This document shows, piece by piece, positions 7,716 to 16,955 of a stretch of 64,000 bases of DNA (the first letter of the stretch is position 1; the number at the start of each line of letters is the position of its first letter). The translations under genes were made by a program, and so were the position numbers. The notes below the pieces were generated by a model. The model had not been told where the DNA came from. It did no database searches and worked only from the letters and a program-made list of their open reading frames with translations. Source of the DNA: PFJX01 sp963713085 (lineage in GTDB: Bacteria; Pseudomonadota; Gammaproteobacteria; Burkholderiales; Thiobacillaceae); NCBI GenBank assembly GCA_963713085.1, contig CAVQKQ010000016.1, forward strand, positions 1 to 64,000, written 5' to 3'.

Positions 7716-10487
7716 TCACAGGCTTTTAAGCAGCGCTTTCGCCTCTTCTAGTTCAGGTAATTTCTGACCCGCGGCAATGGCGGCATCAAGTTCTTTTCTG
7801 GCGTCAGCTTTCTTTCCAACACGGGCCAGTACCACGCCGTAGTGGTAACGGATCGTTGCTACCTGGGGCGCCTTGGCAGCTGCCTTGCCGAGCAGTTCCG
7901 CCGCACGCGGCAATTGCCCCTGGTCAACCAGGATCCAGCCCAGAGTGTCCTGCACCCCAGGATGGTCGGGGGCGAGCTTGAGGGCTTTCTCGGCAGTTGC
8001 CAGGGCTCGGCTGTCCTTTTCGCGCTGATAAACAATGGCCAGGTTGTTCAATACAAGGACGTTGTCGGGGTTCGATTTCAGCAGCGACTCGTACTGGGCG
8101 ATGGCATCCCTGTTGCGTTTGGCCTGCATATAGGTTTCAGCCGCGTAGCTCCGTACCGACATGTCACTGGGATATTGCTTGATCCATCCGGCCAGCCTTT
8201 GATCCGCGGTCTTGGTGTCGCCTGCCGTAGTGAGGGCACGGTGCAGCTTGATCAGCCCTGATGTTCCTGCGCCCTTTGCCAAAGACTGCTCATAGGCCTT
8301 GATGGCTTGGGGGTAGTGTTTTTGGGCCATCAGGATATCGGCCTCGCGGTCAAATCCGACAGGTGACTTGGGTTGCTGGGCCTGGATTTGGCGGGCGATG
8401 CTGAGGGCCGCGTCGGGTTTGTTGTCGGCCAGTTCCAGCCGTATCAGGGCGTCCTGGGCTTTGAGGAAATCCGGTTTGAGTTGGAGCGTTGATTTCAATG
8501 TGTCGCGAGCGGTGCCGAGTTGCTTGTCGGCGATCTGGGCAAGTGCCAGGCGCAGTAGGACATCAGGTGATTGCGGCGCCTTTTGGGCCATGCGTGTGTA
8601 GGTAGTGATGGATGCCTCAATGTCGCCCGTGGCCAGTTGGGTAGCACCCAACAGATTCATGGCAGCGAGATTTTCCGGATTTGCGTTGGCGGCCTGTCTA
8701 GCCTGTGACATTGCCTTGTCGATTTCTTTTTTGGACAGATAGTGGCGAATGAGCCCGGTCTGGGCCGGGAGGCCCTTGGGATCGGCCTTGACCGCCTTTT
8801 CCAGCCAGCCCACATAGTCCTTATCGTTGTTTTCGGCTGCGGCCAGGTCCGACATCGCCAGCATGGCCTTTACGTTGTTTTTATCCGCCGCCAGGATGGA
8901 TTGGAAGCGCTTGCGGGCGGCCTCGGGTTTCTTGTCCTGCATGTCCATGCGGGCGAGGTTGGCAACAGCCGGAAAGAAGTTGGGCTGGATGGCTATAGCC
9001 CGTTCCAATTCATTGCGTGCCCCACTCCGATCCTGTTTGCCCAGCAAGGCTGCGGCACGCAGGTTGTGGGTAACCGGGTTGTTGGGCAGTTTCTTCTCCA
9101 GGCTGGCGATGGCCTGTAGCGCCTTATCGAATTCCCGGTCTTTGAGGAGCAGTAACACCAGCCCGAGGTCCGCCTGCCCGGGTTTGTCACTCAGGCTTGC
9201 GGCCTTTTCGAGGTCCGCCAAGGCCTCGTTACTATTTCCTGTAATAAGATGGCTTGTTGCCTGGCTGGTCTTGATGGCGGCACTTTCAGGGTCCAGTTCG
9301 GCGGCCTTGTCCAGGTAGCCCATCGCCTTGTTGAACTGCTTATCCTGGAGATAGGCCTCGCCGGCCAAGGCGAGTAGCTTGGAATCCTCGGCGTGTTTGG
9401 TCAGAAACGGTTCCAGAGTTTTCAGCGCCCCCTTTACGTCTCCGAGCTTTAATTGACTCCCCGCAAGAATCTTGGCGGCGAAAAGGTTGTCTGGTTCCGC
9501 ACCGAGCACCTTGCTAGCATTCTTGAGGCTCATGTCGTAGTTGCCCAGGCCATAACTGGTCATGGCATAGGCCAGCATGGTGGGAATGTGATCGGGTGCG
9601 ATACGGAGCAAGTCCAGAAGCGAGCTGCTGGCCTTCTCCAGGTTGCCGCGCTGGAGCTCAAATGTGCCCCTGGCGTATTTGACCATGGGGTTCTTGGCCG
9701 CGACTTTCTCGGCGGCCTGGATGTCTTGATCCGCAGCATCCAGGTTTTTAGCCTTGAGATGCAAGGTGTACATGGCAAGGTGGGCACGGAATTGCTTGGG
9801 GTCGTTGGCGACGATCTGTTGAAAGACTTTCAGGGCCTCGTCGGTCTTGCCTTCCGATTGCATCAGCGCGCCCTTCAGATACAGGGCGTCATTGAATTTT
9901 GCATCCTGTTTCAGGGCTGAATCCAACAATTGCATCGCCTGGGTCTTGTCCTGTTTGCGCAGGGCCATTCTGGCCTTGAGAAGGAGAAGATCCGGGTAAT
10001 TGGCATCCGCCTGCTCGGCTTCGGCGATGGTTTGAGTGGCTTCTGCTTGCTTGTCCAAACTTAGCAGGGCTGCCGCTCGGGATGTATCCAAGGCGGCCCG
10101 GGATTGGGGCCCGAATGTGTGTGTCGGAATACCCAGATCCAACACTTTTTGCGCTTGGCCCAGCCCTAGCAGAGCTTTTCCAAGTAGGGGCAGAACCTGT
10201 TCATCCGGCGCGCCATTTGTTTGTGCCTGCCTGAGTTCCTTCTCGGCTTCCGTATAGGCGCCATTGGCCAAGTAGGCTTTGCCGAGCAATAGTCGAGCCT
10301 CGGAATTGGTAGGCTGAGCTTGCAGCGTCGTCTTCAATTCCAGGATCGCTCCTTGCCTGTCCCCCTTGGCGAGTAGTTCAGTGCCTTGTTGTAAATGTTG
10401 TTGTGGAGTTTTGCTGCCGCATCCGCCAATGCCGGTTGCCAATAGCACCGGTAGCAGGAAAAGCGTGGGCATATGACTGAAGTTCAT
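7716..10487 (-). CDS. prsT: PEP-CTERM system TPR-repeat lipoprotein PrsT (copy 1)
   Basis: This 923-aa protein has a lipoprotein signal (MNFSHMPTLFLLPVLLATG, lipobox IGGC at about residues 20-23) followed by some 20 or more tetratricopeptide repeats across the whole length, e.g. AILELKTTLQAQPTNSEARL and LGKAYLANGAYTEAEKEL. Length and architecture match the PEP-CTERM-system TPR protein PrsT, found only in species with the XrtA exosortase/EPS system. Its role is thought to lie in exopolysaccharide or PEP-CTERM protein export across the periplasm. A GGAG is 10 nt before ATG 10487. It is paralogous, with exactly equal length, to the next gene upstream. Confidence 0.88.
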   Translation of the reverse strand: MNFSHMPTLFLLPVLLATGIGGCGSKTPQQHLQQGTELLAKGDRQGAILELKTTLQAQPTNSEARLLLGKAYLANGAYTEAEKELRQAQTNGAPDEQVLPLLGKALLGLGQAQKVLDLGIPTHTFGPQSRAALDTSRAAALLSLDKQAEATQTIAEAEQADANYPDLLLLKARMALRKQDKTQAMQLLDSALKQDAKFNDALYLKGALMQSEGKTDEALKVFQQIVANDPKQFRAHLAMYTLHLKAKNLDAADQDIQAAEKVAAKNPMVKYARGTFELQRGNLEKASSSLLDLLRIAPDHIPTMLAYAMTSYGLGNYDMSLKNASKVLGAEPDNLFAAKILAGSQLKLGDVKGALKTLEPFLTKHAEDSKLLALAGEAYLQDKQFNKAMGYLDKAAELDPESAAIKTSQATSHLITGNSNEALADLEKAASLSDKPGQADLGLVLLLLKDREFDKALQAIASLEKKLPNNPVTHNLRAAALLGKQDRSGARNELERAIAIQPNFFPAVANLARMDMQDKKPEAARKRFQSILAADKNNVKAMLAMSDLAAAENNDKDYVGWLEKAVKADPKGLPAQTGLIRHYLSKKEIDKAMSQARQAANANPENLAAMNLLGATQLATGDIEASITTYTRMAQKAPQSPDVLLRLALAQIADKQLGTARDTLKSTLQLKPDFLKAQDALIRLELADNKPDAALSIARQIQAQQPKSPVGFDREADILMAQKHYPQAIKAYEQSLAKGAGTSGLIKLHRALTTAGDTKTADQRLAGWIKQYPSDMSVRSYAAETYMQAKRNRDAIAQYESLLKSNPDNVLVLNNLAIVYQREKDSRALATAEKALKLAPDHPGVQDTLGWILVDQGQLPRAAELLGKAAAKAPQVATIRYHYGVVLARVGKKADARKELDAAIAAGQKLPELEEAKALLKSL

Positions 10488-10672
10488 GATGCGGCGACTC
10501 CATATGAAATGTGCAATTCAATAATTAACCTCGCTAGGGAGGCTAATGAGCATTCGGTGGCAAGGCAGGCCAAGTTCACTGTACTAATCATTACAGGTCA
10601 GCAGTAGTATAGGTATGCGCCTTATGTCCTGGGTGCTAAGCAGATTTACCACGAGGCCCCCTGTTTTCTGGA

Positions 10673-10689
10673 GCCACTGCTTCAGTGGC
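10673..10689 (-). terminator. Short hairpin between the two prsT genes
   Basis: GCCACTG (10673-10679) and CAGTGGC (10683-10689) form a perfect 7-bp stem with a 3-nt loop, 28 nt past the stop of the second prsT on the minus strand. No T-run follows (minus strand continues TCCAGAAAAC), so this may be a pausing or processing hairpin rather than a strong terminator. The rest of 10488-10716 shows no gene. Confidence 0.4.
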
Positions 10690-10716
10690 CTACCAGGAGG
10701 TATTCACCGACCTGCC

Positions 10717-13488
10717 TTACAGGTTTTTGAGCAGGATCTTGGCTTCTTCCTTTTCTGGAAATTCCTGCCCGCTGTCAACGGCCGCTGTCAGCTCTTTTTT
10801 CGCTTCCGCTTTTTTACCGCTACGCATCAGCGCGACGCCATAGTGATAACGAACCGACGCAAGCTTGGGCAGTTTTGCGGCAGCCTTGGCCAAGAGATCA
10901 AGGCCACGTGGGAGTTGGCCTTGCTCCAACAAGATCCAGCCCAGCGTGTCCTGGACAGCCGGATTTTCGGGAGCGAGCTTGAGGGCCTGTTCCGCCGTAG
11001 CCATAGCACGACTGTCCTTTTCAATCTTATAGAGATTGGCTAGGTTGTTAAGTCCTAAAGTATTGTTGGGCTCGAGTTTTAGCAACGCCTCATATTGGGC
11101 AATGGCCTTTTTGTTATGTTTTGTCTGAATAAAGAAATCTGCAGCATAAGTTTGTGCCAGTGTGTCATCGGGATGCTGCTTGAGCCATGCAGTCAGCCGT
11201 TGCTCCGCAGATACAGTGTTGCCTGAAATGTATAGGGCCTTGTTCAACTTGATGAAGCCAGCTGTTTCTGAACCCAAGGCCAGCGAGGTCTCATAGGCTT
11301 TGATGGCTTGAGGATAGTGTTTCTGGGAAAGGAGGATATCCGCCTCACGGTCGAATCCGATGGGCGACTTGGGCTGTTTGACTTGAATTTGATGAGCGAT
11401 GGCGAGGGCAGCTTCGGGTTTGTTGTCGGATAGCTCCAGTTTGATCAACGCATCCTGGGCCTTGAGGTAGTCAGGCTTGATTTGAAGTGCTTCCTTGAGC
11501 GAGCTGCGTGCAGCATCAGGTTGTTTATTGGCGAACTGAGCATTTGCAAGCAGTAGATGGGCTTCGGGCGACTGTGGTGCCTTCTGGGTCAACCGGGTGT
11601 AGGTGTCCAGGGCAGCACTATGATCACCAGTTGCAAGCTGGGTGCCGCCGAGTAGGTCGAGAGCTGCGAGACTCTCCGGGTTCGCGCTGGCTGCCTTCCT
11701 TGCGTTAGTAAGCGCCTTGGCATGGTCTTTCTTAGCTAGGTAGAAGTGAACAAGTCGACGGTAGGCGAGTAAGGTCTTGGGATCTGCCTTGATGGCCTTT
11801 TCCAGCCAGTCCACTTGGCTCTTTTCTTGTTTCTCCGCTGCCGCCAGATCCGCCAAGGCCAACATGGCCCTCACGTTGTTCTTGTCTTGTGCCAGAATGT
11901 TCTCGAAACGTTTGCGTGCGGATTCGGGTTTATTCTCCTGCATATCTAGGCGTGCGAGATTGACCGCGGCAGGGAAAAAGGTGGGTTGGATGGCCAGCGC
12001 TTGTTCCAAGGCGTCCCGAGCGCCTGCCAGATCCTTATTGCCCAGCAAGGCCGCCGCGCGCAGGTTGTAGGTGACCGGATTAGTGGGCAGTTTTTTCTCC
12101 AGTATTTTGATGGCCTGGAGCGCCTTGTCATATTGCTTGTCCCTCAGATGCAGCATCACCAGGGCCAGGTCGGCCTGGCCAGGTTTGTCGCTCAGGCTGG
12201 TGGCCTTCTCAAACTCGGCGATGGCCTGGTTGCTATCCCCCGTCGCCAAGTGGCTTGTCGCCTGGCGGGTCTTGATAGCGGCGCTTTCCGGATCCAGCTC
12301 CGCGGCCTTGTCCAGATAGTTCTGGGCCTTGTTGTAGTCCTTGGCCTGGAGATAGGCCTCACCGGCCAAGGCCAGCAGTTTGGCGTCGTCCGGATGCTTC
12401 GCTAGGAGGGGTGCGAGGGTCGCCAGTGCTTCCTTGATATTGCCGATCTTCAGTTGGCTGCCGGCAACGATCTTGGCGGCGATGAGATTGTCAGGTACCG
12501 CGGCCAGCACTTTCTCCGCGTTCTTGAGGCTCTGCTCATAATGGCCCAGGCCGTAGCTGGCCATGGCGTAGGCCATAACAGTGGGTAAGTGGTCGGGCGC
12601 AACTCGGAGTACGTCCAAGAGCGCGTTGCTTGCCCTCTCCATATGGCCACTCTGAAGCTCGAAGCTACCTCTGGCATACTTGACTATTGGGTTATTGGGC
12701 GCAATTTTCTCTGCGGCCTTGATGGCCTGGTCGGCTGCTTCAAAATTGCCCTTCTTCATTTGAATGCTTGCAATGGCGAGACGGGAGCGGAATTCCGAAG
12801 GGTCGTTTGTCAGGATTTTCTGATATACCTGAGCCGCCTCGTCCAATTTGCCATTGTCTACCAGCATGGCGGACTTGAAGTAGAGCGCCTCATTGGATTT
12901 GGGATCGCTCCGAATCGCGTTTTCAACCAATTGACTTGCTTTGTCCAAATGTTTGTCTAGAAGCGCGAGCTTTGCCTGCAGGAGGAGCAGGTCGGGCAGT
13001 TTCGGGTCTTCCCGTTCCGCGGCTATCAGGGAGCTTTCCGCCTCGGTGCGCTTGCCTGTCGCAATCAAAGCCCCTGCCCGGGCGGTATGCAAGATAGCCT
13101 GCGACCGGGGGCTGAGTCCGTTATCGGGAATGTTCAGATCCAGCACCTTCTGGCTTTCGCCCATACGCAATAGCGTCATGGCCAGCAACGGGAGGACCAG
13201 GTCGTCGTTGGCTCCTTGTTCACGAGCCTTGGTGAGTTCCTTTTCCGCATCCTTGTAGGCCCCCACCTGATACTGGGCCTGGCCCAGCAACAACCGTGCC
13301 TCGCGATTCGAAGGTTGGGCCTGGAGGACCGTCTTCAGTTCGATGATGGCGGACTCATAGTTGGCTTGTTGAACGAGATTCCGACCTTCCTGCAAGTGGG
13401 CCTCCGGACTCTTGCCACAGGCGGTAAGTCCGAGGGTCAGAGCCAGGGTGATGGCGGTGAGTCGGAGTGGTGTGTTGCCTTGCATCAT
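10717..13488 (-). CDS. prsT: PEP-CTERM system TPR-repeat lipoprotein PrsT (copy 2)
   Basis: This 923-aa protein begins with a lipoprotein signal peptide and lipobox LTAC (MMQGNTPLRLTAITLALTLG, then LTACGKS). TPR units fill the rest, alignable end to end with copy 1 (for example FGFDREADIL-type blocks: PKSPIGFDREADILLSQKHY here, PKSPVGFDREADILMAQKHY in copy 1). It lies 62 nt downstream of prsR on the same strand, so prsK-prsR-prsT may be cotranscribed. Most PEP-CTERM genomes carry a single prsT; here there is a tandem pair that has diverged while keeping its length. Both presumably sit on the inner face of the outer membrane. Confidence 0.88.
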   Translation of the reverse strand: MMQGNTPLRLTAITLALTLGLTACGKSPEAHLQEGRNLVQQANYESAIIELKTVLQAQPSNREARLLLGQAQYQVGAYKDAEKELTKAREQGANDDLVLPLLAMTLLRMGESQKVLDLNIPDNGLSPRSQAILHTARAGALIATGKRTEAESSLIAAEREDPKLPDLLLLQAKLALLDKHLDKASQLVENAIRSDPKSNEALYFKSAMLVDNGKLDEAAQVYQKILTNDPSEFRSRLAIASIQMKKGNFEAADQAIKAAEKIAPNNPIVKYARGSFELQSGHMERASNALLDVLRVAPDHLPTVMAYAMASYGLGHYEQSLKNAEKVLAAVPDNLIAAKIVAGSQLKIGNIKEALATLAPLLAKHPDDAKLLALAGEAYLQAKDYNKAQNYLDKAAELDPESAAIKTRQATSHLATGDSNQAIAEFEKATSLSDKPGQADLALVMLHLRDKQYDKALQAIKILEKKLPTNPVTYNLRAAALLGNKDLAGARDALEQALAIQPTFFPAAVNLARLDMQENKPESARKRFENILAQDKNNVRAMLALADLAAAEKQEKSQVDWLEKAIKADPKTLLAYRRLVHFYLAKKDHAKALTNARKAASANPESLAALDLLGGTQLATGDHSAALDTYTRLTQKAPQSPEAHLLLANAQFANKQPDAARSSLKEALQIKPDYLKAQDALIKLELSDNKPEAALAIAHQIQVKQPKSPIGFDREADILLSQKHYPQAIKAYETSLALGSETAGFIKLNKALYISGNTVSAEQRLTAWLKQHPDDTLAQTYAADFFIQTKHNKKAIAQYEALLKLEPNNTLGLNNLANLYKIEKDSRAMATAEQALKLAPENPAVQDTLGWILLEQGQLPRGLDLLAKAAAKLPKLASVRYHYGVALMRSGKKAEAKKELTAAVDSGQEFPEKEEAKILLKNL

Positions 13489-13550
13489 GCGATGGTCCCC
13501 AGATGATTTTGTGAGTATTGCCGATTTGATCGATACAACTGAGATGCCGC

Positions 13551-14906
13551 TTATTTCATGCCGAACCGGTTCATGAGGTCATACAAGGTAGGCCTGGAAA
13601 CACCGAGAAGTTCGGAGGCGTGGGCGATGTTGCCGTTGCACCGGGCCAGGGCCTTGACCACCGCGCGTCGTTCCGCGTCTTCCCGGACCTGACGCAGGTT
13701 GATGGGTTCGTTGTCGCCTTCTACAGAGACCTTCAGCCCCAGGTCGTCCAGCCCGATATGCGGCCCTTCCGTCATGATGACGGCGCGCTTGAGGGTGTTT
13801 TCCATTTCCCGGACATTGCCTGGCCAAGGATGGGCCTCGATGGCCTGTATGGCTTCCGGGGAGAATCCGCGCAGGGAGCGCCCCTGGGTTTTTGCGTAGC
13901 GCTCCAGGAAGGCATGGGCCAGCAGGGAGCGGTCGCCCTGGCGTTCGCGCAAGGGCGGGATCTGGACAGAAATCTCGGAAAGGCGATAGAACAGGTCTTC
14001 CCGGAACCGTCCGGCCTTGATCAATTCCGCCAGATTCTGGTGGGTGGCGGCCACGACCCGCACATCCACCGGGATTTCGCCACGTCCGCCAAGGCGTTCG
14101 ATGACGCGCTCCTGCAGAAAGCGCAGCAGCTTGGCCTGAAGTGGCATGGGTAGATCGCCGATCTCATCCAGGAACAGGGTGCCTTTGTTGGCGTATTCGA
14201 TCTTGCCGATGGTCTGTTTGGCGGCACCGGTGAAGGCGCCTTTCTCATAGCCGAACAACTCGGATTCCAGCAGGTTTTCAGGGATGGCGGCGCAGTTGAT
14301 GGCCACGAACCTTTCCTTGCCGCGAGGTGAAAGGTCGTGCACGCCCCGGGCCAGGACTTCCTTGCCGGTGCCGGATTCGCCAAGTAGCAGGACTGAAACG
14401 TCGCTGGGCGCGATTTTTTCAATCGTGCGGCAGATCTTGAGCATCTCCGGATCGTTGGTGAGCAGGCCCTGCAAGGGCTCGGAACGGGTACGGGCGGCAA
14501 GTTGCCGGTTTTCCTGCTCTAGCTCATAGACCCGGAAGGCGCGCTCGATGACCAGCTTGAGGATCTGTTCCTCGAAGGGTTTGTGGTAGAAATCGAAGGC
14601 CCCCAGGCCAATTGCCTTCACCGCGTTGGTACGGTCCTGGTTGCCGGTTACGACGATGATCTTGGTCGCGGGCGCGAGCTGGAGGATCTGCTGCAGGGTG
14701 GCCAGGCCTTCCGTGGCACCGTCCTGATCGGGCGGCAGGCCCAGGTCCAGCAGCACCACCGCGGGTTCGAAGCGGCGGATCAGGTTCAGTCCGCTCTCCC
14801 GGTCGCCGGCGGCCACCACTTCATATTCGTCCAGGCTCCATTTGATCTGCTTCTGGAGTCCCACGTCGTCTTCCACCAGCAGGATCTTGGGCGCCTTTTC
14901 GCTCAT
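13551..14906 (-). CDS. prsR: PEP-CTERM-box response regulator PrsR (sigma-54 activator)
   Basis: This 451-aa protein has three domains. A receiver domain (residues 8-125) has acceptor Asp54 in VVLLDLGLPP and the insertion PDQDGATEG typical of PrsR. The AAA+ sigma-54 interaction domain has Walker A GESGTGKE, the GAFTGA loop (YEKGAFTGAAKQT) and Walker B FLDEIGDLP. The C-terminal Fis-type helix-turn-helix reads ASELLGVSRPTLYDLMNRFG. It is the DNA-binding partner of PrsK and activates RpoN-dependent PEP-CTERM and EPS genes. ATG 14906 overlaps the prsK stop (ATGA), indicating translational coupling; the longer open frame to 15020 lies inside prsK and is rejected. Confidence 0.92.
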   Translation of the reverse strand: MSEKAPKILLVEDDVGLQKQIKWSLDEYEVVAAGDRESGLNLIRRFEPAVVLLDLGLPPDQDGATEGLATLQQILQLAPATKIIVVTGNQDRTNAVKAIGLGAFDFYHKPFEEQILKLVIERAFRVYELEQENRQLAARTRSEPLQGLLTNDPEMLKICRTIEKIAPSDVSVLLLGESGTGKEVLARGVHDLSPRGKERFVAINCAAIPENLLESELFGYEKGAFTGAAKQTIGKIEYANKGTLFLDEIGDLPMPLQAKLLRFLQERVIERLGGRGEIPVDVRVVAATHQNLAELIKAGRFREDLFYRLSEISVQIPPLRERQGDRSLLAHAFLERYAKTQGRSLRGFSPEAIQAIEAHPWPGNVREMENTLKRAVIMTEGPHIGLDDLGLKVSVEGDNEPINLRQVREDAERRAVVKALARCNGNIAHASELLGVSRPTLYDLMNRFGMK

Positions 14907-16954
14907 ACCTGCGTCCTCTCCTCGTTGATCAAGGGAAGTCGGATGGTGAAACGAGTGCCGGTTCCAGGGCGGCTTTCCACCTGGATGGCACCCCCAAGTT
15001 CCTGTATGTATTCCCGACATTCGTAGGCGCCGATGCCCATGCCCGTCCCCTTGGTGGAGGCGAAGGGCCGGAACAAGCGCTCCCGAATGAAGGCGTCATC
15101 CATGCCCACGCCGGTATCCAGGATGCTGATCACTCCCCATCCATCCTCGCGGGCAAGTGTAACATCCACCCGGCCGGTGTAAGGGGTGGCCTCAATGGCG
15201 TTCTGGACGATATGGCCAACGACCCGGATGAGTTTTTCATGCTCGGCATCGACTCGCAGGCCGGTAACATGAATTTCCAGCGTTGGCTTGAGGCTGAAGG
15301 CGCTCTTGCTGCGCATGACTTCTTCCAGCACGTCATCCAGCTTGACCGCGCGGGTTCGGGAAGCATTAGGCTCATCCCTCAACTTGGTCAGCATCCGGTT
15401 CATGCGGGCCACGGAACTCTCGATGGTTGCCAGCATGTCTGCCTGGAATTCCGGCTTGTGCTTGTGTTTTTCGGCATTGGCCAGGAGCAAGGAAAGTTGG
15501 GCCACCAGATTCTTGATGTCGTGCACCACGAAGGCGGCGGCCCGGTTGAAGGACTCGAACTGGCGCGCCACGGTCAGAGCTTCCGCGGCCTGGGCCTGAG
15601 CCAGGTGCGCTGCGGCCTGGCGCGCAGCGGTCTTCAATAAGTCGCTCACCTCCCAGTTGAAGCTCACCTTGCCCAGAGACGGGCCCAATACAATAAAGCC
15701 CAGCATGCGCTCGTGCCATAACAAGGGCACCGCAAGCCAGGCCTCTCCTGCCTCCTGCAGCCAGTCGGGCAGTTCCGCTCCCGCCAGGATTTCGGGCTGT
15801 TCCCGGCATTCGCCCAGGTCCAGCACCCAGTTTCGTGTTTCCATGAAACGGACGAAAGGATCATCAAGCGCTACCTGGCCATCTATGGATGCCAGGTTCC
15901 ACGCCGCCACCCGTCGGTAGGGGCCGGTCTCCTGGCGCAGCCACAGTGCGGCGCCGGTGCTCTCCACCAGGCGTGCCATGGCCTGGAGCGCCCGTTCGTG
16001 CAATTGGCTGCCGGGTTCACCTTCCGTGAGCAGGGAAGTGAACCGCAGCCATTCCTCCCGATAATCGTAGCGATAACGGAAGAAATGTTTGGACAGGAAC
16101 ACCCGCAGACGTGCCCGGGCGGTGCCCGAAGACACCACCAGAAGCAGCATGATGGCGGCGCCGAACAGGAACACGGATTGCAGGATGGCGCCCCAATTGC
16201 CGCCCACCAGCCGGATGTAATAGCCGGCCGCGGCCATGAGCATGAGATAGATGCCGGTACCCAACAGAGTAACGGTGTGGAAGGCCATGCGGTGAGAGAT
16301 GGCCATCTTCAGATCGGTCTGGATGCGACGCTTCAGAGAGATCCAGATGAGCGGCACCAGCAGGGCGTTCACCGCCCCACGCGCGCTCCAGGCCCCCGGG
16401 TCATAGGCCGCGAACAACATGGCTTCGGCGTATAAGTAGAAATCGAACGCGAAAGCACCGCCCAATGCGATACACAGGTGTTTGATGGCCCAGCGCTCCT
16501 GGGGTACCGAGTTGCGATAGAGCTGTTCCACCAGAACCATCCCGGCCACCGACATGAGCGCGGGAATCACCGCGCTGGTCCAATAACCGAGTGAGGCGCC
16601 GGGGAATAAGAGGGCCGCAGCGTGGGAGAGCACTGCCAAGACCGCCAGTCCGGCCAGGATGTTGCCGAGAAAGCCCAGTGCATCTTTGCTGTCGGCCTTG
16701 GCCCGGAGCGCGCGCAGGTTACGCCAGAGGTACCAGATCCAGACCAGATCGCGGCCCAGTTCCGCCAGACCCGCCAATTCCCGTCCGGCTTGCAATACCG
16801 ATTCAAGGGCCAGAATTCCGGCCCAGAGCGCGCTGGCCAAAGCAGGAACTGCCACCCCCGGAACGCCTGGCGGGCCATCGCGGCCACGCGAGGCCAAGCC
16901 CAGCAGTAGGAACGCGATGGCGGCCAGGCCGTAGCTGATGGCCGCCAAACTCAC
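14903..16954 (-). CDS. prsK: PEP-CTERM system membrane histidine kinase PrsK
   Basis: This 683-aa protein has about eight N-terminal transmembrane helices (residues 1-275), a GAF-like domain (about 305-440), a dimerisation domain with phosphoacceptor His478 (FVVHDIKNLVAQ) and an HATPase domain with NAIEATPYTG, DTGVGMDD and FASTKGTGMGIGAY. The HDIKN context is diagnostic for the PrsK family. It senses an unknown envelope signal and phosphorylates PrsR, whose gene overlaps its stop codon. The sugar-transferase gene ends one base before its start, so the three genes look like one transcription unit. Confidence 0.92.
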   Translation of the reverse strand: MSLAAISYGLAAIAFLLLGLASRGRDGPPGVPGVAVPALASALWAGILALESVLQAGRELAGLAELGRDLVWIWYLWRNLRALRAKADSKDALGFLGNILAGLAVLAVLSHAAALLFPGASLGYWTSAVIPALMSVAGMVLVEQLYRNSVPQERWAIKHLCIALGGAFAFDFYLYAEAMLFAAYDPGAWSARGAVNALLVPLIWISLKRRIQTDLKMAISHRMAFHTVTLLGTGIYLMLMAAAGYYIRLVGGNWGAILQSVFLFGAAIMLLLVVSSGTARARLRVFLSKHFFRYRYDYREEWLRFTSLLTEGEPGSQLHERALQAMARLVESTGAALWLRQETGPYRRVAAWNLASIDGQVALDDPFVRFMETRNWVLDLGECREQPEILAGAELPDWLQEAGEAWLAVPLLWHERMLGFIVLGPSLGKVSFNWEVSDLLKTAARQAAAHLAQAQAAEALTVARQFESFNRAAAFVVHDIKNLVAQLSLLLANAEKHKHKPEFQADMLATIESSVARMNRMLTKLRDEPNASRTRAVKLDDVLEEVMRSKSAFSLKPTLEIHVTGLRVDAEHEKLIRVVGHIVQNAIEATPYTGRVDVTLAREDGWGVISILDTGVGMDDAFIRERLFRPFASTKGTGMGIGAYECREYIQELGGAIQVESRPGTGTRFTIRLPLINEERTQV

Positions 16955-16955
16955 C

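Noticed and set aside
10488..10716. Second sigma-54 promoter ahead of the first prsT
   Set aside because: TTGGCC...TTGCC is present but the GG to GC spacing is 8, not 10.
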